Part shown: piece after piece, positions 34,271 through 42,884 of the stretch
Layout of the letters: each line of letters begins with the position of its first letter
Numbering within the stretch: the stretch's first letter is position 1
The notes under the pieces: generated by a model
Database searches by the model: none
The model's input: the letters and a program-made list of their open reading frames with translations, nothing else
What the model was told of the DNA's origin: nothing
Assembly: GCA_014332745.1 (NCBI GenBank)
Contig: JACONL010000001.1
Coordinates: 484,335-548,334, forward strand
Direction of reading: 5' to 3'
DNA: 64,000 nucleotides
Source: Alphaproteobacteria bacterium GM7ARS4
GTDB lineage: Bacteria; Pseudomonadota; Alphaproteobacteria; GM7ARS4
Program-made: the position numbers and the translations under genes

Positions 34271-34636
34271 CGTACCACGACGGCTTATCGCCGCATCTTT
34301 TCTTCGAGGCATCGAAGGCAAGATTTTGTGGTCTGGACTATCCCATCACCCTAGCATGACGTTGAGGTCTATTGCCGTAGGTGGGTGCCGTCTAGTCTCT
34401 ACACCTTCCGTCCCACACATCCCCTATATCACGAACGACATATCGCTCACAACATATCCTCATGACATATCCTAACGACATATCCTAGCGACATGGGGGG
34501 GTTGTGTGGGGTGGCTTGGCTCGGGATTGCCAAAGAAAAGGCATTCTGTTTCTGTCAGGCCTTTTCTGTCAGGGTTCCCCGACTTTGACACCTTGTCATC
34601 CTTGCGTTTCCGCGAAGGCGCTCCCCTTATGACCGA
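34271..34636 (-). ncRNA. Group I (IC3-like) self-splicing intron in tRNA-Lys
   Basis: A 366-nt intron with core elements very like the Azoarcus tRNA-Ile ribozyme. P1: the exon CUCU pairs with the guide GGAG (within GGGGAG, 34626-34621), giving U.G at the splice site. P2 (34618-34600) is a stem with a GAAA tetraloop. The P3/P4 strand GGTGTCAAAGTCGGGGAACC ends at 34573. P5 is a 9-bp extended hairpin (34567-34559 with 34542-34534). The P4'/P6 segment is TTGGCAATCCCGAGCCAAG. P7/P3' is GGTGTAGAGACTAGACGGCA (within 34409-34380) and P7' is GGGATAGTCC (34343-34334). P9 is closed by ACCAC/GTGGT and holds two hairpins (CTTCGA/TCGAAG and CGGC/GCCG). The last nucleotide is G. No homing endonuclease frame is present. 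P6 carries a long repeat-filled extension. Confidence 0.93.
34434..34494 (-). repeat. 13-bp tandem repeats in the intron P6 extension
   Basis: ACATATC cores occur at 34438, 34452, 34465 and 34478, with a partial ACAT at 34491. Spacing is 14, 13, 13 and 13 bp. Copies differ mainly in the flanking CCT/GCT and ACG/ATG. The repeat lies in the terminal loop of an extended P6a stem closed by CCCACAC/GTGTGGG and CCCCC/GGGG, where length change is tolerated. Confidence 0.85.
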
Positions 34637-34680
34637 AGAGTCAGCTGCTCTACCAACTGAGCTATGCGCCCCTTATGTTC

Positions 34681-34708
34681 CTTAATCTTGTGTATCCAAT
34701 CCAGTCAA
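34681..34708 (-). promoter_or_regulatory. Promoter of the split tRNA-Lys gene
   Basis: On the minus strand, TTGACT (34708-34703) and ATTAAG (34686-34681) are separated by 16 bp and end nine nt before the tRNA 5' end. The -35 box is near consensus and the -10 is weak. The spacing means transcription would start at or just before the mature 5' end. Confidence 0.5.
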
Positions 34709-34751
34709 TAGATGTCTCTCACCACCTCCTTTCTCACGACAGGATGTTCGA

Positions 34752-34768
34752 AGACCCCTGAGGGGTCT
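34752..34768. other. Perfect hairpin/palindrome between mreD and tRNA-Lys
   Basis: AGACCCCT (34752-34759), one G, AGGGGTCT (34761-34768). It lies in the 207-nt spacer between the end of the mreD-like gene and tRNA-Lys. It lacks a U-tract on either side, so it is not a classical terminator; it may be a binding site or stop a transcript by structure. The rest of the spacer shows only the tRNA promoter. Confidence 0.45.
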
Positions 34769-34878
34769 GTGCCGTAAGCATGATACCAAAGGCGAAGAAA
34801 AAGGAAAGCATTATTGAATCTCTGTAGGAAAAAAAGTCACGGGTTGCTGTCATTGTGGCGGGACGGCATGGGGTATGC

Positions 34879-35376
34879 CTATGATGTGCGATGGGCATGG
34901 CTCATGTTGTGTAAAAAGCGGTCTATATGCCAGAGCATCGAGAAAACCCATGGGAAGACGATGCTCTGGACGATAAAGGAAAAGATGACGTGCATAACGA
35001 CCATGCCTTGTGCGTGATAGAGGGCGAGCATGCCCCAGAAGAGACTATGGACACAAGCGCATGTGATGACGAAGGCGAGCCAGCGAGTCACGACATGCTC
35101 CACAGAGACGATTTTTGTGCCATAGGCGATGATGAGACGCGTACATAAGAAGGGGACAAGGAAAAATCCGAGAGGCAAAAGGATGACGACTCCCATCAAG
35201 AGAACACATGGAATGATAAACCATAGGGAGAGCGCGCGAGGGCGATAGAAACACCAGCATGCAAAGACGGTGACGGGAAAGAAAGGCAGAAGCCCTTGGG
35301 ATAAAGGAGGATACAAGGCGAGGAAAAAACTCAGCACAATGGTGAGGTAAGGAAAAAGGCGATACAGAAAAGACAT
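34879..35376 (-). CDS. mreD: MreD-like rod-shape membrane protein
   Basis: A 165-residue, highly hydrophobic protein with five or six membrane segments (YLTIVLSFFLALYPPL, LPFFPVTVFACWCFY, LWFIIPCVLLMGVVILLPLGFFLVPFLCTRLII, WLAFVITCACVHSLFWGMLAL, MHVIFSFIVQSIVFPWVFSML). Size, the Pro-Pro-Leu after the first helix, the PRALSLWF-like loop and the closing 'FP..F.ML..IDR' fit MreD, which links MreB to the cell-wall synthase. MreD is weakly conserved, so position is the main support: same strand, 91 nt after mreB. mreC, normally between them, is absent. Confidence 0.65.
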   Translation of the reverse strand: MSFLYRLFPYLTIVLSFFLALYPPLSQGLLPFFPVTVFACWCFYRPRALSLWFIIPCVLLMGVVILLPLGFFLVPFLCTRLIIAYGTKIVSVEHVVTRWLAFVITCACVHSLFWGMLALYHAQGMVVMHVIFSFIVQSIVFPWVFSMLWHIDRFLHNMSHAHRTS

Positions 35377-35467
35377 AAGCGCACAGGAGGGCAGAGGGGC
35401 GAGGAGGGGGCGCGATGGCGGGAGGATACGCCTTATGGGGTGGCCATCATGGGCATGGCTATCATGG

Positions 35468-36502
35468 CTAGAGCGACTGTACGAAGACTCCTTTAAGTTT
35501 TTCGATATTATCTAAACATTTTCCCGTTCCTCTGACGACACAATAGAGAGGGTCTTCGGCAATGGCGGTAGGGATACCGATTTCTTCTTGTATATAGACG
35601 TCGATGTTACGGAGCAAGGCGCCGCCGCCTGAGACGACGATGCCTTGGTCGGCAATATCGGCGGCGAGTTCGGGAGCAATATGTTCAAGGGCGGAGCGTA
35701 TGGCTTCGATGATGGACGAGAGGGGGTCTTTGAGGGCATCCGCCACATCTTTCTGTGAGAGCACGACTTCTCTTGGGACGCCACGGACAATATCGCGTCC
35801 TTTGATGGGCATATCGGGGATTGTGCTCTCGAAGGGCGGGCATGCGCAGCCTAAGTCTTTTTTGATACGTTCGGCAGTATTCTCACCAATGAGGATTTTA
35901 TGGGTTTTGCGGACGAATCGTATGATGGCATCATCGAATCTGTCGCCGCCGGTGCGTGAGGATGATGCATAGACGATCCCTCCTAAGGATAAGATTCCCA
36001 ATTCGCATGTGCCGCCTCCGATATCGACAATCATAGAGCCTTGTGCTTCATTGACGGGCAATCCCGCGCCGAGAGCGGCAGCGATTGGCTCTTCGATGAG
36101 ATAGACTCGCCTTGCGCCAGCGACAGCCACGGACTCTTGGATAGCCCGCCGCTCCACCGCTGTGGCTTGAGAAGGCACACAGACGACAATACGCGGATTG
36201 CCTAGTGTGAATCGGTTTTTCAAGGCACGGCGCACGAAATTCTTAATCATCGCCTCAGCGATTTCGAAGTCGGCAATGACGCCATCACGCAACGGACGTA
36301 CGGCTTGGATATTTTTTGGCGTGCGTCCAAGCATTTTTTTCGCGTCATTGCCCACAGCCAAAATCTGGATTTTATCCTTGTGCTTGATGATGGCGACGAC
36401 GGACGGCTCGTTGAGGACAATGCCTTGCCCACGGACATAGATGAGGGTATTGGCAGTGCCTAAATCAATACCGATGTCGGTTGTGAGATATTTGGAGAGC
36501 AT
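35468..36502 (-). CDS. mreB: Rod shape-determining actin homologue MreB
   Basis: A bacterial actin of 344 residues that polymerises under the inner membrane and guides cell-wall elongation. The phosphate 1 loop is DIGIDLGTANTLIY, phosphate 2 is GSMIVDIGGGTCELGILSLGG, and the adenosine motif is GIVVSGGGALLRNID; PRIVVCVPSQATAVERRA and IEEPIAAALGAGLPV are further MreB landmarks. The N-terminus starts within four residues of the actin fold, as usual. It is 32 nt after leuA on the same strand. The gene order leuA-mreB is shared with other alphaproteobacteria, where mreC, mreD, mrdA and rodA usually follow. Confidence 0.97.
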   Translation of the reverse strand: MLSKYLTTDIGIDLGTANTLIYVRGQGIVLNEPSVVAIIKHKDKIQILAVGNDAKKMLGRTPKNIQAVRPLRDGVIADFEIAEAMIKNFVRRALKNRFTLGNPRIVVCVPSQATAVERRAIQESVAVAGARRVYLIEEPIAAALGAGLPVNEAQGSMIVDIGGGTCELGILSLGGIVYASSSRTGGDRFDDAIIRFVRKTHKILIGENTAERIKKDLGCACPPFESTIPDMPIKGRDIVRGVPREVVLSQKDVADALKDPLSSIIEAIRSALEHIAPELAADIADQGIVVSGGGALLRNIDVYIQEEIGIPTAIAEDPLYCVVRGTGKCLDNIEKLKGVFVQSL

Positions 36503-36534
36503 AGGGACAGGGTCGTCAGCACAAGAGTCGAAGA

Positions 36535-38136
36535 CTAGATGCCACCGAAAGCCTCTTGACGTGATGCCTTGTTCCCGTGCGTCCCATCCAGTGATGTGGC
36601 GTGGCGATGGGCTCTTTGTAATTTGTTGAGGGCTTGGATATAGGCGCGCGCTGAGGCATGGAGCGTATCGGTATCGATTCCTTGTCCCACGACGTCTTGT
36701 CCCACGACGCCTTGTTCATGGGCGGTGAGGCGGACGGTGACGTCGGCTTGGGCGTCTATGCCTTGGGTGATGGCTTTTACCTGATAGAGGGAGAGCGTTG
36801 CGTCATGCGGGATGGCCTTATCGATGGCGGAAAAGAGGCTATCGATGACGCCATTGGCGGTGGCGGTGGCCGATATTGTCTCGTCTTGGTGGCGTATGGT
36901 GATAGAGGTTGTGCATTGGGAGTCGCTATCATAGCGCACATTGAGGGACAGGAGGTCGCTCTGTGTGCTTTGGCGCGCCGTTTCGTCATCCATTAAGGCG
37001 ATAATATCTTCTTCGAAGATGTCTTTTTTATGGTCAGCGAGCTCTTTGAATCGTCCAAACGCTTTATTGAGGCTTTTTTCGTCCACCGTCCCATAGCCCA
37101 GCTCCTCGATTTTTTTGGCGAAGGCGTGGCGTCCAGAATGTTTGCCTAAGACGATAACGGATTGACTCAAGCCAACCGACTCTGGCGTCATGATTTCATA
37201 AGTGCCACTATGTTTCAGCATACCATCTTGGTGGATTCCCGCTTCGTGAGAGAAGGCGTTTCGTCCCACAATGGCTTTATTGGGTTGCACGGGAAAATTG
37301 GTGATGGCAGAGACGAGATGGGAGGCGCGTGTCAATTTTGTCGCATCGATGGATGTGCTAAAGGGGAGGAGGTCGTGGCGTGTTTTGAGCGCCATGACAA
37401 TTTCCTCTAAGGCGGCGTTGCCTGCTCTTTCGCCAATGCCATTGATGGTGCATTCCACTTGCCTGACACCCGCCTCAATGGCGCTGAGGGAGTTAGCAAC
37501 GGCGCAACCAAGGTCGTTATGGCAATGGCATGACAGCGTGACCTTATGGATGGACGGCACGCGTTCTCTGACCATGGCCATGAGGGACGCAAATTCTTTT
37601 GGCATGGCGTAGCCAACGGTGTCGGGGATATTGATTGTCGTTGCGCCTGCTTTGATAGCGGTTTCTACGGCGTGGCACAAGACGTCATGGTCGGTGCGTG
37701 AGCCATCCTCTGGCGACCACTCTACATCGTCAGTCCATCGCCGTGCGTAAGACACGCTGGATGATATGGCGTCTAAGACTTCCTCCTTCGTCATGCGGAG
37801 CTTGTGCTTCATGTGGAGGGCGCTGGTGGAGATAAACGTGTGTATTCGTTTGCGTGTGGCTGGCTTTAAGGCGTCTTGAGCGGCATCAATATCTTTGATG
37901 TGCGCTCGTGCGAGGGCGCAAATGACGCTTCCCTTGACGTCGTGGGCGATGCGCTGGACGGCTTGGAAGTCGCCTTTAGAGGCGACAGGAAAGCCTGCCT
38001 CGATGACATCCACCCCCATCTCACAGAGAAGATGGGCGATTTTACATTTTTCCTCGAGAGTCATGGAGGCCCCCGGTGATTGTTCGCCGTCGCGCAATGT
38101 CGTATCGAAAATGGTGATATGGGAGGAGGATGACAT
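36535..38136 (-). CDS. leuA: 2-isopropylmalate synthase
   Basis: Condenses acetyl-CoA with 2-oxoisovalerate, the committed step of leucine synthesis. The TIM barrel starts ITIFDTTLRDGEQSPGASM (catalytic Arg-Asp); IPDTVGYAMP, LSCHCHNDLGCAVANSL (metal His pair) and FSHEAGIHQDGMLKHSGTYE follow. The C-terminal third is the leucine-sensing LeuA dimer domain, so feedback inhibition is expected. ATG 38136 (533 aa) puts the start right before the barrel; the frame is open to 38202 with an unlikely leader, and no good ribosome site helps. Residues near the end contain a VVGQDVVGQ duplication. It lies downstream of ilvC and upstream of mreB. Confidence 0.96.
   Translation of the reverse strand: MSSSSHITIFDTTLRDGEQSPGASMTLEEKCKIAHLLCEMGVDVIEAGFPVASKGDFQAVQRIAHDVKGSVICALARAHIKDIDAAQDALKPATRKRIHTFISTSALHMKHKLRMTKEEVLDAISSSVSYARRWTDDVEWSPEDGSRTDHDVLCHAVETAIKAGATTINIPDTVGYAMPKEFASLMAMVRERVPSIHKVTLSCHCHNDLGCAVANSLSAIEAGVRQVECTINGIGERAGNAALEEIVMALKTRHDLLPFSTSIDATKLTRASHLVSAITNFPVQPNKAIVGRNAFSHEAGIHQDGMLKHSGTYEIMTPESVGLSQSVIVLGKHSGRHAFAKKIEELGYGTVDEKSLNKAFGRFKELADHKKDIFEEDIIALMDDETARQSTQSDLLSLNVRYDSDSQCTTSITIRHQDETISATATANGVIDSLFSAIDKAIPHDATLSLYQVKAITQGIDAQADVTVRLTAHEQGVVGQDVVGQGIDTDTLHASARAYIQALNKLQRAHRHATSLDGTHGNKASRQEAFGGI
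36681..36710 (-). repeat. 15-bp tandem duplication in leuA
   Basis: CTTGTCCCACGACGT (36681-36695) is followed directly by CTTGTCCCACGACGC (36696-36710). It is in frame and encodes the doubled VVGQD/G motif in a loop of the LeuA regulatory domain. Confidence 0.9.
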
Positions 38137-38278
38137 GAGGATGACCGATAGGAATGACTGACAGGGATGCCCCTCTATGACGCAAACCCATGACGGGAGC
38201 ACATCACCCCATAGATAATATAAGGAAAAATGCGGGATTGTCCAAGTGAGAGACGTGCTTCATGGCCTTCGCGTGAGC

Positions 38279-39304
<1,026 letters not shown>

Positions 39305-39316
39305 TTATTCCTTTAC

Positions 39317-39898
39317 TTATGAAGAGAAAGCACGCACGTCGTCGGTCGTGTGTGCGGTGAGTTGTCTTGTGACATAGTCTTCGCTATGATTGTCTAGGGC
39401 AAAAATCCCAGACCGACAAATATCAAGGCGCGCCACAAGACGCAAGTCTTTGATGAAGCACTCTACCTTATCAGGGGTGCTGACGAAGAGATACACACAC
39501 AAGGCATGAGTCTGTGCGATGAGGTCAGCAGAATAGGTGCGAGCAATTGTGAGCACATCATCCATCGTGTCTTTTTGCGCGAATACTTTGACGAGAACGG
39601 CATCTCTGGCGATGGTGGCGTCGCTAAGGTGTGGCGTTGGCGTCATATGGAAGACTTTATGGACGGGCACGAGGCGTTCCAACTGGTTCGTGATTTGGTT
39701 GATAACGCGCTCACTGCCGATGGTGCTGATGGTGATACGGGAGAGGTGTCGTTTGGCATCGACTTCGCTCACGGTGAGGCTCTCGATATTATAGCCTCGC
39801 CCCGAAAAGAGGCCGATGACGCGCGCCAGCACGCCCGCCTCATTATCCACAAGAACAGACAGCACAGCCATTTTTGAAGAAGACGCCTCAGCCATCAC
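39317..39898 (-). CDS. ilvH: Acetolactate synthase small (regulatory) subunit
   Basis: The regulatory subunit that activates the catalytic chain and confers valine inhibition. The N-terminal ACT domain reads VLVDNEAGVLARVIGLFSGRGYNIESLTVSE, and the LSRITI strand follows. The second half is the ALS_ss_C domain (FIKDLRLVARLDICRSGIFAL). 193 residues, somewhat longer than the 160-170 of E. coli IlvH, as usual in alphaproteobacteria. It is 29 nt after ilvB. Confidence 0.95.
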   Translation of the reverse strand: MMAEASSSKMAVLSVLVDNEAGVLARVIGLFSGRGYNIESLTVSEVDAKRHLSRITISTIGSERVINQITNQLERLVPVHKVFHMTPTPHLSDATIARDAVLVKVFAQKDTMDDVLTIARTYSADLIAQTHALCVYLFVSTPDKVECFIKDLRLVARLDICRSGIFALDNHSEDYVTRQLTAHTTDDVRAFSS

Positions 39899-39927
39899 TC
39901 ATGTGTCTCTTGACGACGACAGCCCGT

Positions 39928-41751
39928 TCATACTTGCACCATGCCTTCAGCGCTTGTTTGGGTAGGCGTATCGCCTTCTTTGAGGAGAATGTTGTTATGG
40001 GCAGCGCCCGCTGGAATCATGGGGAAGCAGTTTTCTTGTGGGTCCACACGAATATCAGCAATGACGAGATTATCCGTAGAGAGCATGGTATGAATGACAT
40101 CATCCACATCGTCAGGTTTTGATGCCCGCAAGCCACATGCGCCAAAGGCTTGTGCCAATTGGACGAAGTCTGGCAAGGATGCCGTATAAGATTGCGAGAG
40201 CCGATTCCCATAGAGGAGCTCTTGCCATTGGCGCACCATCCCCATGTATTGATTATTGAGGATAAAGATTTTCACAGGGAGTTTGTATTGCATCGCTGTG
40301 GAGAGTTCTTGGATATTCATGAGAATCGATGCTTCGCCAGCAATATCGATGACGCATGCTTTGGGATGGGCGAGTTGCACACCGATGGCAGACGGGAAGC
40401 CATAGCCCATCGTGCCAAGCCCTCCCGATGTCATCCAATGGTGAGGCTTACGGAATGTCATAAATTGAGCAGCCCACATTTGATGCTGTCCCACCTCTGT
40501 CGTGATATAGACATCGTCCCTGTCTGACAAGAGGTGATTGAGACGTTCGAGAGCATATTGCGGTTTAATGTGCGTTGCGCTTTTTTCGTAATGAAGACAT
40601 TTTTTTGCGCGCCACCCCTCGATACGCCGCCACCATGGGGCAAGGGATGGCGTTGTCTTTTGTCTTTTCCGTTGTTGTCTCCATGCGCGCAGCATCGCCT
40701 CGATGGCATGGCCAGCATCGGCAATAATGGGAATGTCCACAAGGATATTTTTGTTGATCGAGGAAGGATCAATATCGATGTGAATTTTCTGAGAGTCAGG
40801 CGAGAAATCGGCAATACATCCCGTAATGCGGTCGTCGAAACGCGCGCCAATAGCAATCATGACATCACATCCATGCATGGCGAGATTCGCTTCATATGTT
40901 CCATGCATGCCGAGCATGCCAAGGCTTTGCGGCGCGTCTGTAGGATATGCTCCCAACGCCATGAGGGTTTGCGTGATGGGAAATCCCGTCTCTTGCACCA
41001 ATTGGCATAGCATGGTTGATGCATGGGCGCCAGCATTGATGACGCCTCCGCCAACATAAAAGATAGGGCGCTGTGCTTGTGCCATCAAGGACACCGCCTC
41101 GTCGATACGAGAGAGAGAAGGCTGTGTCTTTGGCGCATAGCGGTGTTTTTTCTTGGAAGAAGGAGGCGTATAGAGGGTGGTCGCGATCTGCACATCTTTG
41201 GGAATATCAATGATGACGGGGCCAGGGCGGCCAGACGTGGCGACATGGAAGGCTTCGCGTATGGTCGATGCCAGAAGACGCACATCTTTGACGAGATAGT
41301 TATGCTTCGTGCAAGGGCGCGTGATTCCGACGGTGTCCGCTTCTTGGAAGGCATCGCTTCCTATGAGGTGGGTGGCAACCTGTCCGCTCAGACAGATGAT
41401 AGGAATGGAGTCCATGAAGGCATCCGTCAAGCCTGTGATGGTGTTCGTCACCCCCGGACCAGATGTTACGAGGAGCATGCCGACCTTTCCTGTGGAACGC
41501 GCATACCCTTCTGCCGCATGGGCTGCTGCCTGTTCATGGCGGACAAGGATATGCCGTAGAGGCATGTCGTCCTTCTGAAAGAGCGTGTCATAGAGAGGCA
41601 ACACAGCCCCGCCGGGATAGCCAAAAATGACCTCGACACCCTGTTCGCACAGGACACGCCATACAATATCAGCGCCTGAAAGGGTGGCATCTTTTGTGAG
41701 AGTCGTGAGGGAAGGCACAGAACGAGACATGAGAGACAAGGGCCTCAGCAA
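39928..41751 (-). CDS. ilvB: Acetolactate synthase large (catalytic) subunit
   Basis: A thiamine-diphosphate enzyme (607 aa) forming acetolactate or acetohydroxybutyrate, with an FAD cofactor. The N-terminal PYR domain has VIFGYPGGAVLPLYD and the catalytic glutamate in VRHEQAAAHAAEGYAR; the central FAD domain includes LGMLGMHGTYEAN and AIGARFDDRITG; the ThDP domain has GLGTMGYGFPSAIGVQ and the metal motif IAGEAS...LNNQYMGMVRQWQELLYGNR. It opens the ilvB-ilvH-ilvC-leuA block, 60 nt after miaA. The short spacer has no room for a leader-peptide attenuator. Confidence 0.96.
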   Translation of the reverse strand: MLRPLSLMSRSVPSLTTLTKDATLSGADIVWRVLCEQGVEVIFGYPGGAVLPLYDTLFQKDDMPLRHILVRHEQAAAHAAEGYARSTGKVGMLLVTSGPGVTNTITGLTDAFMDSIPIICLSGQVATHLIGSDAFQEADTVGITRPCTKHNYLVKDVRLLASTIREAFHVATSGRPGPVIIDIPKDVQIATTLYTPPSSKKKHRYAPKTQPSLSRIDEAVSLMAQAQRPIFYVGGGVINAGAHASTMLCQLVQETGFPITQTLMALGAYPTDAPQSLGMLGMHGTYEANLAMHGCDVMIAIGARFDDRITGCIADFSPDSQKIHIDIDPSSINKNILVDIPIIADAGHAIEAMLRAWRQQRKRQKTTPSLAPWWRRIEGWRAKKCLHYEKSATHIKPQYALERLNHLLSDRDDVYITTEVGQHQMWAAQFMTFRKPHHWMTSGGLGTMGYGFPSAIGVQLAHPKACVIDIAGEASILMNIQELSTAMQYKLPVKIFILNNQYMGMVRQWQELLYGNRLSQSYTASLPDFVQLAQAFGACGLRASKPDDVDDVIHTMLSTDNLVIADIRVDPQENCFPMIPAGAAHNNILLKEGDTPTQTSAEGMVQV

Positions 41752-41811
41752 GGGTTGTTATCGACATGATATAGTATAGGTAACATGTCCCATAGACACA
41801 AGAGGAAAGCC

Positions 41812-42867
41812 TTACAATTGGATGGGATGTTGGGGTGAGAGACGCCTGTGGAGGATGGCGCGACACCATGTGGCGCTATGGATTGTGAGAATTCTGAGGG
41901 GGATGTGGCGGATGATGATGGACGGGCGTAATCCTTGCGTTTTCTGCCACGTATATTGTCTTTTTGCGTACTGGCGGGTGTCCCGTTGGATGATGGCGCG
42001 GGCTTGGTCTATGGAGAGTCGTTTGTTCAGGACATCCATCAGGGGGCGAACGCCTAAGGCTTTCATGGCGGGACATTGAGGGTCAAGATGTTGTGCTTGG
42101 AGTCTTCGAACATCGTTCAATGCGCCCCTCGATAGCATATGTCGGACGCGCCTATCGCAACGTGCGTACAGGACAGAACGTGGCGGGTGGAGCTGAACGA
42201 CATGCCAGTTGTGCCTGTGGCGTCCATATGGTTTCTCTGTGCCGTCATGTTTTTTCTGCCATGTTGAGAGTGGCGTATGGGTGGCAAGGAAGACTTCCCA
42301 TGCGCGGGCGAGGCGTTGGCGGTCATGGGGATGAATGCGCGCTGCCGACAGAGGGTCAATACGGGCGAGAGCGCTGTGCCAAGCTTGTCTGTCCTCCTTC
42401 CTATCCTTATGGGTCGTCTGTGCCATAAGACGCACCGCACATCGTATGGCGTTGGGGATGGGCGGTATCCTATCCAAGCCTTGAAACAGGGCTTTGAGGT
42501 ATAGGCCACTGCCACCCACGAGGATAGGCATGTATCCACATTGATGGGCGTGTTTTATGGTCTGTATGGCACAAAGACGCCATGCTTGGGCTGAGAATGT
42601 CTGTCGCGCCTCCACAAAACCATAGAGCCTATGGGGGACTTTCAGCCCCATGACTCTTGTGGGGGCATCGCTGATAATAGGAATATCTCGATAGACTTGC
42701 ATGGCATCGGCATTGATAACCATGCCATTGACATGTTGGGCGAGAGCGAACGCCACATGCGACTTGCCGCTGGCTGTGGGCCCTGTGATGACGAGCCCAT
42801 GGAGGCGGTGCGATAGGATATGTTTCTTGTGGTGGTCGCTGAGAGGGTGTGAAGGATGGTGTCTCAA
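41812..42867 (-). CDS. miaA: tRNA dimethylallyltransferase
   Basis: Adds a dimethylallyl group to A37 of tRNAs reading UNN codons. The P-loop is LVITGPTASGKSHVAFAL; NADAMQVYRDIPI matches the DSMQVY substrate loop; ILVGGSGLYLKALFQGL and the C-terminal RDTRQYAKRQYTWQK are diagnostic. At 351 aa it has a Ser/His-rich leader before the P-loop, so translation may begin a little later. It is 17 nt after the degP-type gene; serB, often found there in related genomes, is missing. Confidence 0.94.
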   Translation of the reverse strand: MRHHPSHPLSDHHKKHILSHRLHGLVITGPTASGKSHVAFALAQHVNGMVINADAMQVYRDIPIISDAPTRVMGLKVPHRLYGFVEARQTFSAQAWRLCAIQTIKHAHQCGYMPILVGGSGLYLKALFQGLDRIPPIPNAIRCAVRLMAQTTHKDRKEDRQAWHSALARIDPLSAARIHPHDRQRLARAWEVFLATHTPLSTWQKKHDGTEKPYGRHRHNWHVVQLHPPRSVLYARCDRRVRHMLSRGALNDVRRLQAQHLDPQCPAMKALGVRPLMDVLNKRLSIDQARAIIQRDTRQYAKRQYTWQKTQGLRPSIIIRHIPLRILTIHSATWCRAILHRRLSPQHPIQL

Positions 42868-42884
42868 GGAGTGTCCACCATAGG

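Larger units (their letters stand above)
34233..34671 (-). tRNA. tRNA-Lys (CTT), split in the anticodon by a group I intron
   Basis: The two exons on the minus strand, 34671-34637 and 34270-34233, join to a perfect cloverleaf. The acceptor is GGGCGCA/TGCGCTC with a G2-U71 wobble, the D-arm GCTC/GAGC, the anticodon stem GCTGA/TCAGC with loop CTCTTAA (anticodon CTT, lysine), and the T-arm CTAGG/CCTAG around TTCGAGT. The discriminator is A and CCA is not encoded. The 366-nt intron (34636-34271) lies between U35 and U36 if the usual terminal intron G is respected; splicing one base later (after U36) gives the same RNA sequence. The gene has its own promoter and its 3' end touches the chorismate mutase stop. 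Confidence 0.95.

Noticed and set aside
34434-34494. Short repeats that might suggest a small CRISPR array
   Set aside because: Units are contiguous 13-mers without spacers, lie within an intron stem, and no cas genes are present.
41023-41559. 178-codon frame on the plus strand across ilvB
   Set aside because: Shadow of ilvB, which carries all the expected ThDP-enzyme motifs in the opposite strand.
41752-41811. Leader attenuator or riboswitch before ilvB
   Set aside because: Only 60 nt separate miaA and ilvB. There is a GACATG/CATGTC inverted repeat, but no leader peptide rich in Val/Ile/Leu and no room for alternative hairpins.
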